In this document: positions 5,593 to 5,614 of the stretch, one piece after another
Numbering within the stretch: the stretch's first letter is position 1
How the letters are laid out: each line of letters opens with the position of its first letter
Origin: SKPH01 sp051748565
GTDB taxonomy: Bacteria; Bacillota; Dethiobacteria; DTU022
Assembly: GCA_051748565.1 (NCBI GenBank)
Contig: JBNJHN010000086.1
Location: 1-5,614 of the forward strand
DNA length: 5,614 bases
Direction of reading: 5' to 3'
Program-made: the position numbers and the translations under genes
Notes under the pieces: model-generated
What the model saw: the letters and a program-made list of their open reading frames with translations, nothing else
Databases searched by the model: none
What the model was told of the DNA's origin: nothing

Positions 5593-5614
5593 CTTCAACG
5601 AATTATATAACCGG

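Overview
The window looks like ordinary chromosomal backbone from a Gram-positive bacterium of the Firmicutes, most likely class Clostridia. The signs are a DUF951 gene directly before ychF, rpsF further downstream, an adenylate kinase with a four-cysteine zinc LID, an M23 peptidase paired with a bactofilin, and good Shine-Dalgarno sites before most genes. Related genomes carry much of this set near the parAB/origin region. That placement is inferred from gene order; no par gene or origin lies inside the window. All genes read on the + strand, and I saw no credible gene on the - strand.

Layout. At 37-1482 a membrane-anchored M23 (LytM-type) peptidase and a bactofilin form a tight two-gene cell-envelope operon, closed by a strong hairpin at 1521-1549. 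A gap of about 165 bases with no gene follows. At 1716-3659 come adenylate kinase (adk), a small DUF951 protein and the ATPase YchF, spaced 14-19 bases apart. An AI-2E family (PerM-like) membrane protein follows 8 bases after ychF and ends in a hairpin that overlaps its own stop codon. A sigma-A-like promoter (4711-4739) and a short structured leader then precede rpsF, the gene for ribosomal protein bS6.

The rpsF gene is the unusual part. After a normal bS6 core of about 97 residues it encodes a long Ala/Glu tail. Most of the tail is a nearly perfect 15-bp tandem repeat (EAEVE, later EAEAE/EPEAE). The repeat is interrupted by exactly 100 Ns, a scaffold placeholder. Read literally, the placeholder shifts the frame and produces a false TGA at 5457-5459. 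The open frame resumes at 5458 and ends at TAA 5590-5592, so the gene most likely spans 4797-5592.

Functionally the window combines envelope morphogenesis (peptidase plus bactofilin), nucleotide homeostasis (adk) and translation (YchF, bS6). I found no defence system, CRISPR array, mobile element or RNA gene. The items most worth a second look are the repeat-encoded acidic tail of bS6, the assembly gap inside it, and adk standing outside its usual secY-adk-map-infA setting.
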